From CAYTRP01 sp964625145 (GTDB lineage: Bacteria > Sumerlaeota > Sumerlaeia > SLMS01 > JAHLLQ01), in assembly GCA_964625145.1 (NCBI GenBank), contig CAZVAQ010000172.1:1-7082 (forward strand): a stretch of DNA of 7,082 nt, in the 5' to 3' direction. Position 1 is the first letter of the stretch. Each line of letters opens with the position of its first letter. The notes under the pieces were generated by a model that was given only the letters and a program-made list of their open reading frames with translations, was not told the DNA's origin and did not search any database. A program made the translations under genes and the position numbers. Positions 6,662 through 7,082 of the stretch are shown piece after piece.

Positions 6662-7082
6662 CGCACAAACTGCGGCATCAGGTCCGTGCAGGTGTACAGG
6701 CCATTGAGCCCGCGGTCGTGCATCGCCATGGCGGCCTTCATCCATCCAAAGGCCGGCCCGAGAACGTTTGCCGCCATGCTCGTCTCGTTGCCCAGGGCGA
6801 ACGTGTGCGTGGCCGTCTTCCCTTCAAACGTCACACCCGTCAGCGTCATCATCGTTTGCGTGGGCTTCACGGGCTTTGTCGTGTCGACAAGGCCGCCGAC
6901 ATCCACGCGCTCGCGATTCACGACGCCCGCGCGTTCCAGCAGCACGTCATCGGCGTGTTCCATGTGGTGCAGCTCGAGCAGGCCGTTGCGGTCGGCAAGG
7001 ATCTCGGCGATTTGAGCGTCGCTCAGCGTCTTCACCTTCTCGACATTGTAGCCAGGCATGTGGGCGATGTCCTCGCGCACGG
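6658..7082 (-). CDS. Protein of unknown function, 5' partial, coupled to hicA
   Basis: Open frame entering from beyond the right edge and ending at a TGA (6660-6658) that overlaps the hicA GTG by four bases. I do not recognise it. About 141 C-terminal residues are visible. The first part is charged and helical-looking (VEKVKTLSDAQIAEILADRN, then LLELHHMEHADDVLLERAGVV). The second part looks more beta-rich (TMMTLTGVTFEGKTATHTFALGNE) and ends in a Met- and Ala-rich helix (AANVLGPAFGWMKAAMAMHD) and a short tail with one Cys. No membrane segment or known catalytic motif is visible. The last 25 residues recall in a loose way the region before the catalytic core of some peptidoglycan-processing proteins, but this is too weak for a call. 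The gene may be natural full length at its 3' end, or shortened where hicAB joined it. The start is outside the window; the GTG near 7080 is probably internal. Confidence 0.6.
   Translation of the reverse strand, partial: VREDIAHMPGYNVEKVKTLSDAQIAEILADRNGLLELHHMEHADDVLLERAGVVNRERVDVGGLVDTTKPVKPTQTMMTLTGVTFEGKTATHTFALGNETSMAANVLGPAFGWMKAAMAMHDRGLNGLYTCTDLMPQFVR

Noticed and set aside
6662..6745. 28-residue N-terminal extension of HicA
   Set aside because: It overlaps the upstream gene in another frame, and the family start aligns exactly with the GTG at 6661.

Overview
The window is a compact, high-GC bacterial segment (clearly GC-rich by eye, with G/C-heavy third codon positions). Genes are tightly packed and often overlap by 1-4 bases. 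Two of the transcription-unit-leading genes have no recognisable Shine-Dalgarno sequence. There is no rRNA, tRNA, transposase, phage gene or CRISPR array. The two-domain NAD synthetase and the CUT1-type sugar permeases suggest a free-living, Gram-negative-type heterotroph. A Planctomycetota- or Sumerlaeota-like lineage is a guess from style only, and no taxonomic marker is present.

Region 1 (1-346, +) is the 3' part of a small cysteine-rich protein of the YkgJ / CxxCxxCC metal-binding family. A 195-bp gap follows, with one weak terminator-like hairpin and no convincing promoter.

Region 2 (542-2748, +) is a pair of ABC-transporter permeases (MalF/UgpA-like, then MalG/UgpE-like) joined by a TGATG overlap. 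Both are longer than usual because of extra extracytoplasmic sequence, and the second also has an additional N-terminal membrane helix. The binding protein and ATPase are not in the window.

Region 3 (2960-6222, +) is a two-gene unit: a divergent GT4-like glycosyltransferase with a C-terminal membrane anchor, overlapped by 4 bases (ATGA) by a glutamine-dependent NAD+ synthetase whose main catalytic motifs all look intact. A -10-like element lies only 8 bases before the glycosyltransferase ATG, so the message may be leaderless.

Region 4 (6257-7082, -) is convergent to region 3. A hicA-hicB toxin-antitoxin pair follows the 3' end of an unrecognised gene that runs off the window. The unknown gene and hicA overlap by 4 bases (GTGA), and hicB starts 12 bp after hicA. 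The antitoxin is the short, single-domain form.

Most of the window is recognisable housekeeping or transport content. The parts worth a second look are the enlarged permease pair, the membrane-tailed glycosyltransferase coupled to nadE, the possible leaderless start, and the hicAB pair translationally linked to an unknown gene.
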